Below, piece after piece: positions 40,868 through 50,190 of a DNA stretch of 64,000 nucleotides (its first letter is position 1; each line of letters opens with the position of its first letter). This DNA comes from an uncultured Anaerolineae bacterium (lineage in GTDB: Bacteria > Chloroflexota > Anaerolineae > Anaerolineales > Villigracilaceae). Made by a program: the position numbers and the translations under genes. Location: positions 1 to 64,000 of the forward strand of contig CAILYI010000272.1 of NCBI GenBank assembly GCA_903838415.1, read 5' to 3'. The notes beneath the pieces are model-generated. The model ran no database searches. It saw nothing but the letters and a program-made list of their open reading frames with translations, and was not told the DNA's origin.

Positions 40868-41449
40868 ATGTATGGACTAGGTTTACTCAAAGGTCTCAGC
40901 GTCACTCTTAATCGTTTCGTTGAATCCTACACGGAAGATTTCCGCTGGTTGTTCAAGCGCTATGGAAAAGTGGAATTTCGGACCAGTAAGGACGCCCGGG
41001 GCACTTTCACCATCGAATACCCCGAACAAAAACTTCCATCCCCGGAAGAATTCCGCTATGTGCCCTTCCTGGTATACGACGAAGGCGAAAACGGCGAAAA
41101 GAATATCCGCTGTACTTCCTGCGGTATCTGCGCCAAAGCCTGCCCGCCGCAATGCATCTGGATTGTCCGCACCAGCGACCCGTCCACAGGCCGCCCTATG
41201 CCACAACCCGCCGAGTTTTACATCGACGCCGATGTGTGCATGAACTGCGGTTTCTGCGCCGAATACTGCCCCTTCGACGCCATCAAGATGGATCACGATT
41301 ACGAAATCGCTTCCTTCGGGCGCAATTTGCTCAATAAAGAACGCCTGATGAAACCCGTCTCCTATTACGCCAACATCCGCCCCAAGAACAACGCCCGCGA
41401 AGAAGCCGCGCGCGCAGAGAAAGCCGCTGCCAAAGCCGCCAAGGCCTAA
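40868..41449 (+). CDS. nuoI: NuoI-like 2x[4Fe-4S] ferredoxin subunit
   Basis: IRCTSCGICAKACPPQCIWI ... DVCMNCGFCAEYCPFDAIKMDHDYE. Confidence 0.93.
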   Translation: MYGLGLLKGLSVTLNRFVESYTEDFRWLFKRYGKVEFRTSKDARGTFTIEYPEQKLPSPEEFRYVPFLVYDEGENGEKNIRCTSCGICAKACPPQCIWIVRTSDPSTGRPMPQPAEFYIDADVCMNCGFCAEYCPFDAIKMDHDYEIASFGRNLLNKERLMKPVSYYANIRPKNNAREEAARAEKAAAKAAKA

Positions 41450-41499
41450 TCAGCGGAAAAGACGCCAATTTTCAGTGGGCAACCATCCGCAAGAATAAA

Positions 41500-41536
41500 A
41501 GATTGCAGGTTAGGGTATAATCCTGACCTGCAATCT
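41500..41536. promoter_or_regulatory. Inverted repeat enclosing a TATAAT box, upstream of mrp/apbC
   Basis: agattgcaggt-tagggTATAATcctg-acctgcaatct, 11-bp perfect arms. Confidence 0.6.
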
Positions 41537-41577
41537 GAGTTTAATGTTCACAAATCCCTTTCACAGGTAGAAAAATA

Positions 41578-42648
41578 ATGACCGAAATCACACGAGATGC
41601 TGTGCTAGCGGCTCTCAGCAAAGTACAAGAACCCGAATTACATCAAGACCTGGTCACACTCGGCATGGTACGAGACATAGTAATCGATGGAAACGCAGTC
41701 AGTTTCAGCGTCATGTTGACGACGCCAGCCTGTCCCTTGCGCGGCAAAATCGAAAAAGAATCCCGGGAAGCGGTTGAAGCCATCGGGGCCAGCAAAGTCA
41801 CCGTCAAACTTGATTCGGATGTCCCGAACGATGGGCGCATGCGCGGACTGGTAAATGCTCCCGTTCGAAATGCCATCGCCATCGCTTCAGGGAAAGGCGG
41901 CGTAGGGAAAAGCACGGTCGCCGTTAATCTGGCCGTTGCCCTGGCCCAAAGCGGTGCCCGCATCGGATTGATGGATGCCGATATTTATGGCCCCAACGTA
42001 CCCACCATGATGGGTGCGCCCACCATGCCCAGTCCCAAAAACGATAAGCTCCAACCCGCCGAATCGTATGGCGTGAAAATGATGTCGATGGGATACCTCG
42101 TCAAACCAGGGCAACCGCTCATCTGGCGTGGCCCGATGCTCAATTCCGCCATCCGCCAGTTCATCAGCGACGTGGAATGGGGCGAGCTGGATTATCTGAT
42201 CATCGATCTGCCGCCGGGAACTGGCGATGCGCCGCTTTCGCTGGCTCAGGCCTTGCCGCTTTCCGGTGTGGTGATCGTGACCCTGCCGCAAGCCGTCTCA
42301 CTCGAAGACGCCAGCCGTGGCCTGGAAATGTTCAAAACTCTCGATGTGCCGATTTTGGGCGTCATCGAAAACATGAGCTACCTGACTCTGCCCGATGGCT
42401 CAAAGATGGATGTATTTGGTCAGGGCGGCGGCGAAGCCATGGCGAAACACTATGACGTGCCCTTCCTGGGCGCCATCCCAATGAATCCCAATGTCCGCAT
42501 CGGCGGCGATAACGGCAAACCGATTGTGATTGCCGATCCCACGTCCGACGCAGCCAAGGCGCTGATTTCCCTGGCCGAAACCGTTGCCGCGCACATCAGC
42601 ATCGCGGCGCTCGATGGCAATAACGCCCCCACCATCGACATCATATAG
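41578..42648 (+). CDS. apbC: Mrp/NBP35-type Fe-S carrier ATPase with N-terminal MIP18/DUF59 domain
   Basis: VQEPELHQDLVTLGMVRDIVIDG; IASGKGGVGKSTVAVNLAVALAQSGARIGLMDADIYGPNVPTMMG. Confidence 0.95.
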   Translation: MTEITRDAVLAALSKVQEPELHQDLVTLGMVRDIVIDGNAVSFSVMLTTPACPLRGKIEKESREAVEAIGASKVTVKLDSDVPNDGRMRGLVNAPVRNAIAIASGKGGVGKSTVAVNLAVALAQSGARIGLMDADIYGPNVPTMMGAPTMPSPKNDKLQPAESYGVKMMSMGYLVKPGQPLIWRGPMLNSAIRQFISDVEWGELDYLIIDLPPGTGDAPLSLAQALPLSGVVIVTLPQAVSLEDASRGLEMFKTLDVPILGVIENMSYLTLPDGSKMDVFGQGGGEAMAKHYDVPFLGAIPMNPNVRIGGDNGKPIVIADPTSDAAKALISLAETVAAHISIAALDGNNAPTIDII

Positions 42649-42695
42649 AACAATTTCACCATCTGCCCCTAACGAGATGGGAATCGCATGGATGT

Positions 42696-43673
42696 ATGCA
42701 AAATAATATTGTCGGTATCCGCTTTAGCAAAGTAGGCAAGGTCTATCATTTCGACGCCACCCCGGTCCCAGATTTAGTGGTAGGCGAATCTGTCATCGTC
42801 GATACGGTTCGAGGGCGCCAGATTGGCGAAGTAATCCAACGTATCGAAAATCCCCCGCCCCCGCCGGAGGGAACCTGGAAAGCTGTCGAACGCAGAGCTA
42901 CTCCGGCTGACTTACTCTTGCGGCAAAGCTGGGGCCAGCAACAGATCGAGGCCATGATTAACTGCCGGGCACGCTCCTCCGAATTGCAGCTGGCAGGCAT
43001 CAAAATCATCGCCGCTGAATACTCCTTTGACGGAGCGCGGCTGGCTTTCATGTTCAGCACTGAAACTGAAGACAAAGTCGATCTCAAATCACTGCGCAAG
43101 GATATGCAGAAGATTTATCCACAGACACAGGTGGAAATGCGCCAGATTGGCCCACGCGATGTGGCCAAGTTATTGGGCGGCATGGGCGCCTGCGGGTTGG
43201 AAACGCGCTGTTGTTCCAAGTTTTTGACCGACTTTAGCCCGATTTCGATCAAAATGGCCAAGGAACAGGGCATCTCACTGACCCCGACCGAAATCACCGG
43301 CATGTGCGGACGCTTGCGCTGCTGCCTGATTTACGAGTACGAACAGTACGTCGCCGCCCGCAAAGAGCTTCCCAAACGGGGCAAGCGCGTGGTGACCCCG
43401 GACGGTGAAGGCAAAGTGCTCGATACCTATCCTATGCGCAATGTCGTGCTGGTTGAAATCGATCCGAAGCCCCAGCCGCCGGAACGCACAGATCGACCGG
43501 AGCGTTTTGAACGTCCCGAGCGACCAGTGGTGCGCGAATTTCCACGTGAACAGCTCGAACCCTGGGATGAACTGGAAGCACTGCGCCGCAAAGCCGAAGC
43601 CCCCTGCGACAAACACGAAGGCGGCGAGTGTGATTGTGGCAAAAGCGAAAAGAAAGACACTAGCAAAAAATGA
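42696..43673 (+). CDS. ricT: PSP1/RicT (YaaT) family protein
   Basis: VRFSKVGKVYHFD-type N-terminus; MGACGLETRCCSKFLTDFSPISIKMAKEQGISLTPTEITGMCGRLRCCLIYEYEQY. Confidence 0.93.
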   Translation: MQNNIVGIRFSKVGKVYHFDATPVPDLVVGESVIVDTVRGRQIGEVIQRIENPPPPPEGTWKAVERRATPADLLLRQSWGQQQIEAMINCRARSSELQLAGIKIIAAEYSFDGARLAFMFSTETEDKVDLKSLRKDMQKIYPQTQVEMRQIGPRDVAKLLGGMGACGLETRCCSKFLTDFSPISIKMAKEQGISLTPTEITGMCGRLRCCLIYEYEQYVAARKELPKRGKRVVTPDGEGKVLDTYPMRNVVLVEIDPKPQPPERTDRPERFERPERPVVREFPREQLEPWDELEALRRKAEAPCDKHEGGECDCGKSEKKDTSKK

Positions 43674-43685
43674 GAAGGTAAAGCC

Positions 43686-44411
43686 ATGAATGATTTCTCT
43701 GAAAAATGGCCTGAAAAACAAAAAATCCTGGTCATCCTGGCTCACCCAGATGACCCGGAATTTTTTTGTGGCGCAACACTGGCCCGTTGGGCCAACGCCG
43801 GGCACGAAATCAGCTATTATTTGCTGACCTGCGGCGACAAAGGCCGCAACGAACAGAACAGCCACATCCCAGGCGCTGAACTTTGTGCCCTGCGCCACGA
43901 GGAAGAATTCGCCGCAGCAGCGATCCTGGGTGTCAAGGAAGTCCATTTTCTCGATCGTGATGATGGTTACCTCGTCCCGGATTTGGATTTGCGCCGCGAA
44001 GTGGTACGCATCATCCGCCGATTCAAACCGGATGTGCTGATGACCTGCGACCCGCAGAATTTATTCGCCACCTACGGGCTGAATCACCCCGATCACCGCG
44101 CTGCCGGACAGGTGGTGCTCGATGCGGTTTTCCCCGCCGCCGGGAACGAACTCTTTTTCCCGGAACTGCTCGACGAAGGTTGGCAGCCTCACAGCCCCAA
44201 GGAAGTCTGGGCTTCGCTGACCAGCCAGCCCAACGTGGTGCTTGACGTAACCGACACCTGGGAAACAAAAATCCGCGCGCTCAAAGAACATAAATCCCAG
44301 ATCGGCGATCCGGCCAAGTTCGAAGAACGCATCCGCTCGCGCCGGGCGGAAGACAGCACGGAAGAAAAACCACGCTACGAAGAGAAATTCCGCGTGGTCA
44401 GCTGGAGATAA
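43686..44411 (+). CDS. PIG-L family deacetylase
   Basis: ILVILAHPDDPEFFCGATLARWANAGHEISYYLLTCGDKGRNE...NHPDHRAAG. Confidence 0.93.
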   Translation: MNDFSEKWPEKQKILVILAHPDDPEFFCGATLARWANAGHEISYYLLTCGDKGRNEQNSHIPGAELCALRHEEEFAAAAILGVKEVHFLDRDDGYLVPDLDLRREVVRIIRRFKPDVLMTCDPQNLFATYGLNHPDHRAAGQVVLDAVFPAAGNELFFPELLDEGWQPHSPKEVWASLTSQPNVVLDVTDTWETKIRALKEHKSQIGDPAKFEERIRSRRAEDSTEEKPRYEEKFRVVSWR

Positions 44412-44417
44412 CGTCAA

Positions 44418-44945
44418 ATGGATTTTCAAACCGAGCGCGGATTACTCACCATCCTTCAGGCCCAAGAATCAGATGCGCCTGCTTACCGCGAATTGCGGTT
44501 GGAAGCCTTGCGCAATCACCCTGAAGCCTTCAGCTCAGATTATGCGCTAAACCAAGCCGAACCCCCATCCTATTGGTCAAATCGATTGCAGGCTTTGGGC
44601 CAGGAAAGCATGCTTTATTTCGTCATCCACAACAATCAGTTCATCGGCATGTGCGGAATTAGCCGGGGATATTCGCCAAAGACGCGGCATAGCGCCACCA
44701 TTTGGGGCGTTTATATCCAATCAGAATGGCGAGGCCTGCAGATTGCCGAAGCGCTGATCGCCGAATGTGCGCAATGGGCGAAAACGCAAGAGGTTAAGCT
44801 ACTTAAATTAGGAGTAGTCGCCACCAATGCGGCGGCTATTCGTTGTTATCTTCGTTGTGGCTTTACCGTCTACGGGGTCGAACCACAGGCAATTTATTGT
44901 AACGGCCAACAGTATGATGAATTACTTATGGCACGCTTCCTATAA
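44418..44945 (+). CDS. GNAT family N-acetyltransferase
   Basis: ATIWGVYIQSEWRGLQIAEALIAECAQWAKTQEVKLLKLGVVATNAAAIRCYLRCGFTVYGVEPQAI. Confidence 0.92.
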   Translation: MDFQTERGLLTILQAQESDAPAYRELRLEALRNHPEAFSSDYALNQAEPPSYWSNRLQALGQESMLYFVIHNNQFIGMCGISRGYSPKTRHSATIWGVYIQSEWRGLQIAEALIAECAQWAKTQEVKLLKLGVVATNAAAIRCYLRCGFTVYGVEPQAIYCNGQQYDELLMARFL

Positions 44946-44969
44946 GATAAAACTTTCCACGGAGTCCCG

Positions 44970-46148
44970 ATGCCCGACTTTTATTCAGAAGCCAAAAAAC
45001 TATTCGCCTATTCCCAGGCTATCCGCCGTGACTTGCATCAGCACCCCGAACTGGGCTTTCAGGAAGTGCGCACCTCCGGCATCATCGCCAAAGAACTGCG
45101 CGAAATCGGGCTGGAAGTAACCACCGGCATCGCCAAAACCGGCGTGATTGCCATGATCGACGGCGCCAAACCTGGCCCAGTCATCATGCTGCGTTTCGAC
45201 ATCGACGCTCTGCCAATCAGCGAACAAACCGGCGCGGATTATGCTTCGCAAAACCCCGGCCTGATGCACGCCTGCGGGCATGACGGCCACGTCGCCATCG
45301 GCCTGACGGTGGCGCGCCTGCTCAATGAGCACCGTGACCAACTCAGCGGCACCGTAAAACTGGTTTTTCAACCCGCCGAAGAAGGCGCGGGCGGCGCGGA
45401 AACAATGGTCAAGGAAGGCGCGCTCGAAAGCCCCGCCCCCGTCCGCTGCCTGGGGCTTCATATTTGGAACGAGAAACCGCTCGGCTGGCTGGGAGTCGCC
45501 GCCGGACCGGTCATGGCCTCCGCCGCCACCTTCAGCGTCACCCTGACGGGCAAAGGCGGTCATGGGGCGATGCCGCACCAGACCATCGATCCAGTCGTCG
45601 CGGCGGCGCAAATCATCAGCGCGGCACAAACCATCTCGTCCCGCAATACAGATCCACAAAAAGCCTGCGTGATCTCATTTTGCTCGATCCACGCGGGCGA
45701 CGCCTTCAACGTCATCCCGCAAGCGATGGAGATGAAGGGCACCATCCGCGCCTTCGAGCCCGAAGTGGAGCAAATGGCTTACAAACGGCTGGATGAAATC
45801 GTCCGTGGGATTGGCGCGGCGATGGGCTGCCAGGTGGAAATCAGTATCACCAACATCACCCCGGCCGTGATCAACGACCCGCAAACCACTTCCGCCGTTA
45901 AACAGGCAGCTCAAACGCTGCTGCCCGATCACGACCTTGACGAACGCGGCCGTTTCACGATGGGTGCCGAAGACTTTGCCTACTACCAGCAAAAAGTGCC
46001 CGGGACATTTTTCTTTGTCGGTTCGACCAACGCTGAAAAGGGACTGATTTACGGGCACCACCACCCCAAATTCGACTTTGACGAAGGCGTCCTGCCGCGC
46101 GCAGCGGCCCTGATGGCTGGCGCAGCCGTCGAATTGCTAAAATCATGA
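44970..46148 (+). CDS. M20-family amidohydrolase (hippurate/IAA-amino acid hydrolase type)
   Basis: IRRDLHQHPELGFQEVRTSGIIAKELREIGLEVTTGIAKTGVIAMI...MHACGHDGHVAIGLTVARLL...FQPAEEGAGGAETMVKEGAL. Confidence 0.94.
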   Translation: MPDFYSEAKKLFAYSQAIRRDLHQHPELGFQEVRTSGIIAKELREIGLEVTTGIAKTGVIAMIDGAKPGPVIMLRFDIDALPISEQTGADYASQNPGLMHACGHDGHVAIGLTVARLLNEHRDQLSGTVKLVFQPAEEGAGGAETMVKEGALESPAPVRCLGLHIWNEKPLGWLGVAAGPVMASAATFSVTLTGKGGHGAMPHQTIDPVVAAAQIISAAQTISSRNTDPQKACVISFCSIHAGDAFNVIPQAMEMKGTIRAFEPEVEQMAYKRLDEIVRGIGAAMGCQVEISITNITPAVINDPQTTSAVKQAAQTLLPDHDLDERGRFTMGAEDFAYYQQKVPGTFFFVGSTNAEKGLIYGHHHPKFDFDEGVLPRAAALMAGAAVELLKS

Positions 46149-46157
46149 CAAATATCA

Positions 46158-46189
46158 GCTCCCGGCCTACCAGGTCGGGAGCCTTTTTA
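46158..46189 (+). terminator. Intrinsic terminator
   Basis: gctcccggcctaccaggtcgggagc + CTTTTTA. Confidence 0.8.
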
Positions 46190-46191
46190 TC

Positions 46192-46220
46192 TTGACGGTG
46201 TTAATCATCAGTGCTATATT
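46192..46220 (+). promoter_or_regulatory. Sigma70-like promoter upstream of GntR-family regulator
   Basis: TTGACG - 17 bp - TATATT, followed by repeated attaat-type motifs (possible operator). Confidence 0.6.
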
Positions 46221-46259
46221 AATACTAATAATCTGATTAATCTAATTCATCGGCAAAAT

Positions 46260-46934
46260 ATGTCATCTCTCGAAAATCTGTCCGAATTCATGCGTTATTT
46301 AGCCGCCCACCCGGCGGAAGAAAACCTGCCCGCGCTGACCAGCCTGAGTACAGAACTGGGCGTCAGTGTGGCCAGTTTGCGTGAACAACTCGAAGTAGCC
46401 CGCGCCCTCGGTTTGGTGGACGTGCGTCCGCGCACCGGCATACGCCGCTTGCCGTATACGTTTCTACCGGCAGTCCGCAAGAGCCTGGGCTATGGCATGG
46501 CGCTGGATGAAGCCAATTTTCAGTTATTTGCCGATCTGCGCAAGCACGTCGAGGCGGCGTACTGGCACGAGGCAGTGGGAAAATTGACAGAAGAAGATCA
46601 CGCCCGTCTACAATCGCTGATCGAACGGGCCTGGACCAAACTCGACGGGCGTCCCGTCCAAATCCCCCACGATGAACACAAGCAGCTGCACCTGACAATT
46701 TACTGCCGTCTTGGGAATCCGTTTGTCAGCGGTATTCTGGAAGCCTACTGGGAAGCCTACGAAGCCATCGGGCTGAATGTTTTTACGGATTATGCCTACC
46801 TGCGCGAAGTATGGGATTATCACCAACGCATGGTGGATTCAATTTGTAGTGGTAATTACGAACCAGGTTACCAGGCATTAATTGAACATGCCGACCTGCT
46901 GGCTGACTTGCTCGACCATCGCCCTGTAAAGTAG
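46260..46934 (+). CDS. FadR/GntR-like FCD-domain transcriptional regulator
   Basis: LPALTSLSTELGVSVASLREQLEVARALGLVDVRPRTGIRRLPYTF... helical FCD-like C-terminal domain ending in HADLLADLL. Confidence 0.82.
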   Translation: MSSLENLSEFMRYLAAHPAEENLPALTSLSTELGVSVASLREQLEVARALGLVDVRPRTGIRRLPYTFLPAVRKSLGYGMALDEANFQLFADLRKHVEAAYWHEAVGKLTEEDHARLQSLIERAWTKLDGRPVQIPHDEHKQLHLTIYCRLGNPFVSGILEAYWEAYEAIGLNVFTDYAYLREVWDYHQRMVDSICSGNYEPGYQALIEHADLLADLLDHRPVK

Positions 46935-46959
46935 CTACACTCAACCCATTGAGGAGATT

Positions 46960-48756
46960 ATGACCCAACGTATCGTTAATGACTTTTCCATCGTAGTTGG
47001 TACCGCCAACGGCTCCGGCTCACAAACATCGAATGCGACAATATTGCGCGCATTGTTCAAAATGGGCATTCCCGTTTCGGGCAAGAACCTGTTCCCCAGC
47101 AACATTCAGGGATTACCGACCTGGTACATCATCCGCGCGAGCAAGGATGGTTTCACAGCCCGGCGCGATGAATGTGAAGTCGTCGTCGCCATGAACCCGA
47201 ACTCGTTTGAGAAGGACCTGGCCAGCGTTCTGCCGGGCGGTGCATTCTTCTACGATGACTCGATCAAAAAGCCGATCACGCGCGATGATGTCATCGTTTA
47301 CGCGATGCCAGTCAAGCAGATCGTCCGCAATGACCCGGCCATCCCCAGCAACCTGCGCGACATGATCGCCAACATGGTATACGTGGGCGTTCTGGCGCAA
47401 ATGCTTGGCATTGACATGGCCAAGATTGAAGCGGCGTTGAGTTTTGCCTTCAAGGGCAAACAGAAACCGATCGATTTGAACTTGAATATTGCCAAAGCGG
47501 CCGCCGATTGGGCCAAAGACAACCTGGAAAAGAAAGATCCCTACTACGTCGAAGCCATGGACAAAACCGAAGGGCTAATCATGTCGGACGGCAACACCGC
47601 CGCCGCGATTGGCTCCATCTATGGCGGCGTACAGTTTGTGGGATGGTACCCAATCACCCCGGCCACCAGCCTGGCCGAGGAATTGAACGAATTCCTGCCC
47701 AAGCTGCGCAAAACAGAAGATGGCAAGGATACTTATGCCGTCGTTCAAGCGGAAGATGAACTGGCCGCCATCGGGATGTGCATCGGCGCGGGCTGGGCCG
47801 GTTTACGGTCGATGACCTCCACCTCCGGCCCCGGCCTGAGCCTGATGACGGAATTTGTCGGCTTGGCGTATTACGCCGAAATTCCGATCGTCATTTGGGA
47901 TGTGACCCGCATCGGCCCAAGCACCGGCCTGCCGACTCGCACCTCACAGGGCGACTTGAATTTTGCTGCCAACATGGGCCACGGTGATACAGATAACATC
48001 ATCCTGCTGCCCGGCTCGGTCAATGAATGCTTTGAATTTGGCTGGCGCGCCTTTGACGTGGCCGAACGCATCCAGACGCCGGTCATTGTGCTTGGCGACC
48101 TGGACTTCGGCATGAATCAATGGATGACCGAACCTTTCAAATACCCCGATACACCCATGGATCGCGGCAAAGTGCTCTGGGAAGAAGACTTGAAGAAACT
48201 GACCGAGCCCTGGGGCCGCTACCTGGATAAAGATGGCGACGGCATCCCCTATCGCACCTTCCCTGGCAACCGCCTGCCAGGCAGCGCATATTTCACCCGC
48301 GGCACCGGACACGATGCTTACGCCAAATACACCGAAGACTCCGCTGTATGGGAAGCCAACATGGATCGTCTCAAGAGAAAGTTTGAGACCGCCAAAGAAT
48401 ATTTGCCGAAACCGATCATTGAGAATGTCGCTGGCGCGAAAGAAGGCGTCATCGCCTTTGGTTCGACCGTCCCAGCGGTAGAGGAAGCCCGCTATTTGCT
48501 GGAAAAGGAAACGGGGAGAAAGACAAATTTCCTGCGCATGCGCTCCATCCCCTTCTCAGACGAAGTCAAGGATTTCGTCCAGAAACAGGATCGAGTATTC
48601 ATCGTCGAAATGAACCGCGATGGACAGTTGTATGAAGAAATGCTGATTGCCATGCCCGAACTGGCCGCCAAGCTGGTTTCGGTGGCTTACAGCGACGGCA
48701 TGCCACCCGCTGCCAGGCGCGTGGTTTCAGAAATCCTGGCAAAGGAGATCAAATAA
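46960..48756 (+). CDS. korA: 2-oxoacid:ferredoxin oxidoreductase subunit alpha (gamma-alpha fusion)
   Basis: FSIVVGTANGSGSQTSNATILRALFKMGIPVSGKNLFPSNIQGLPTWY (gamma); GVQFVGWYPITPATSLAEELNEFLP...GMCIGAGWAGLRSMTSTSGPGLSLMTEFVGLAYYAEIP. Confidence 0.94.
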   Translation: MTQRIVNDFSIVVGTANGSGSQTSNATILRALFKMGIPVSGKNLFPSNIQGLPTWYIIRASKDGFTARRDECEVVVAMNPNSFEKDLASVLPGGAFFYDDSIKKPITRDDVIVYAMPVKQIVRNDPAIPSNLRDMIANMVYVGVLAQMLGIDMAKIEAALSFAFKGKQKPIDLNLNIAKAAADWAKDNLEKKDPYYVEAMDKTEGLIMSDGNTAAAIGSIYGGVQFVGWYPITPATSLAEELNEFLPKLRKTEDGKDTYAVVQAEDELAAIGMCIGAGWAGLRSMTSTSGPGLSLMTEFVGLAYYAEIPIVIWDVTRIGPSTGLPTRTSQGDLNFAANMGHGDTDNIILLPGSVNECFEFGWRAFDVAERIQTPVIVLGDLDFGMNQWMTEPFKYPDTPMDRGKVLWEEDLKKLTEPWGRYLDKDGDGIPYRTFPGNRLPGSAYFTRGTGHDAYAKYTEDSAVWEANMDRLKRKFETAKEYLPKPIIENVAGAKEGVIAFGSTVPAVEEARYLLEKETGRKTNFLRMRSIPFSDEVKDFVQKQDRVFIVEMNRDGQLYEEMLIAMPELAAKLVSVAYSDGMPPAARRVVSEILAKEIK

Positions 48757-48757
48757 C

Positions 48758-49813
48758 ATGGCTGAAAACCTTCCGATGGCTGGCGCAAGTGTACAGGTAA
48801 ACCTGGCCGGTCTTAGCAAAAATGATTATCGCGGTCTGCCCAGCACACTCTGCCAGGGCTGCGGACACAACTCGATCGCCAACCAGATCGTGACCGCCGC
48901 TTATGAAATGAATATCGTCCCGGAAAATGTGCTCAAATTTAGCGGCATCGGCTGCTCGAGCAAATCCCCAACGTATTTTCTGAGCCGCTCGTTTGGATTC
49001 AACGGTTTGCACGGACGCATGCCGTCGATCGCCACCGGCGCGCTGTTTGGCGATGTCAGCTTGAAGGGCATCGGCGTCTCCGGTGACGGCGACAGCGCCA
49101 GCATCGGCATGGGCCAGTTCAAGCACATGATGCGCCGCAACGTGGATATGGTCTACATTGTTGAGAATAATGGTGTCTACGGCCTGACCAAAGGTCAATT
49201 CTCCGCCACTGCGGAAGTGGGCCTGAGCCTGAAAAAACAAGGCATCAACCAGTATATGCCGATTGACATTTGCATGGAAGCGATTGCATCCAACGCTACT
49301 TTTGTGGCGCGTTCCTTTGCGGGCGATCCGAAACAGGTAAAAGAATTGCTCAAGGCCGCCATCGCGCACAAGGGCATCGCCGTGCTGGATATCATCAGCC
49401 CATGCGTCACCTTCAACAACCAGGATAACGCCTATCATTCCTACACCTGGGGCAAGGATCACGAAGCGCCCCTGCACGAGATTTCCTTCATCCCGGCCCG
49501 CGACGAGATCATTATCCCCGATGACTTCGAAGCCGGAACCGTCCGCGAAGTGGAAATGCACGATGGTTCGAGCATCGTGCTGAAGAAACTCGAACAGGAT
49601 TACGACCCAACCAGCAAATTCCAGGCTTTGCACAAGCTGGAAGAAGCCCAGCAGAACAACTGGCTGATTACCGGCCTGATTTATCTCGACACCAAAAAAC
49701 CGGCGTTGAATGAGAAATACAACCTGACCGACACACCCCTCAACCGGCTGACCGAGAAAGAGCTACGTCCTGGCCCTGAGACCATCAAGCAGATTAACGA
49801 TATGATGTTTTAG
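48758..49813 (+). CDS. korB: 2-oxoacid:ferredoxin oxidoreductase subunit beta
   Basis: STLCQGCGHNSIANQIVTAAYEMN...FSGIGCSSKSPTYFLSRSFGFNGLHGRMPSIATGA...VSGDGDSASIGMGQFKHMMRRN. Start refined from 48647. Confidence 0.95.
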   Translation: MAENLPMAGASVQVNLAGLSKNDYRGLPSTLCQGCGHNSIANQIVTAAYEMNIVPENVLKFSGIGCSSKSPTYFLSRSFGFNGLHGRMPSIATGALFGDVSLKGIGVSGDGDSASIGMGQFKHMMRRNVDMVYIVENNGVYGLTKGQFSATAEVGLSLKKQGINQYMPIDICMEAIASNATFVARSFAGDPKQVKELLKAAIAHKGIAVLDIISPCVTFNNQDNAYHSYTWGKDHEAPLHEISFIPARDEIIIPDDFEAGTVREVEMHDGSSIVLKKLEQDYDPTSKFQALHKLEEAQQNNWLITGLIYLDTKKPALNEKYNLTDTPLNRLTEKELRPGPETIKQINDMMF

Positions 49814-49835
49814 TTTTGAAGCTGAATTTGACCAA

Positions 49836-49870
49836 AAGCCCTCTTCGAAAACCGGAGAGGGCTTTTGGTG
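49836..49870 (+). terminator. korAB intrinsic terminator
   Basis: aaaagccctcttcgaaaaccggagagggctttt. Confidence 0.75.
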
Positions 49871-49916
49871 TAAGGTTGTGGCGTATAATTGGCATTGAGA
49901 TTTCAGGAGAGAACCT

Positions 49917-50099
49917 ATGAAAAAATCCTTACGGCTAACCGCCATCATTGAACGTGAAGACGATGCCTATGTTGCCACATGCCCTGAATTGGATGTAGTC
50001 AGCCAGGGAGATACGGTCGAGGCAGCTCGTTTTAATCTGCTCGAGGCTGTAGAGGGATTTTTCGAAGTTGCCTCGCCTTCTGAAATCAAGCGGCATTAA
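49917..50099 (+). CDS. hicB: HicB-family antitoxin (short, possibly C-terminally truncated)
   Basis: MKKSLRLTAIIEREDDAYVATCPELDVVSQGDTVEAARFNLLEAVEGFFEVASPSEIKRH*. Confidence 0.85.
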   Translation: MKKSLRLTAIIEREDDAYVATCPELDVVSQGDTVEAARFNLLEAVEGFFEVASPSEIKRH

Positions 50100-50190
50100 A
50101 AAAAAGAAACATACATTATGCCGCTCATGCCCACCGCCCCAGACTTGAAGGCAAAGCCAGCCGCAAGAGGCTAACAGACTCAAGTTTGCC

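Noticed and set aside
48749-49633. 294-aa minus-strand ORF
   Set aside because: Antisense to korB; shadow ORF.
50100-50190. Possible missing HicB C-terminus downstream of the HicB stop
   Set aside because: In-frame and frameshifted readings give only a weak resemblance (KKETYIM vs typical SEVYVT); too weak to call a second nonsense mutation.
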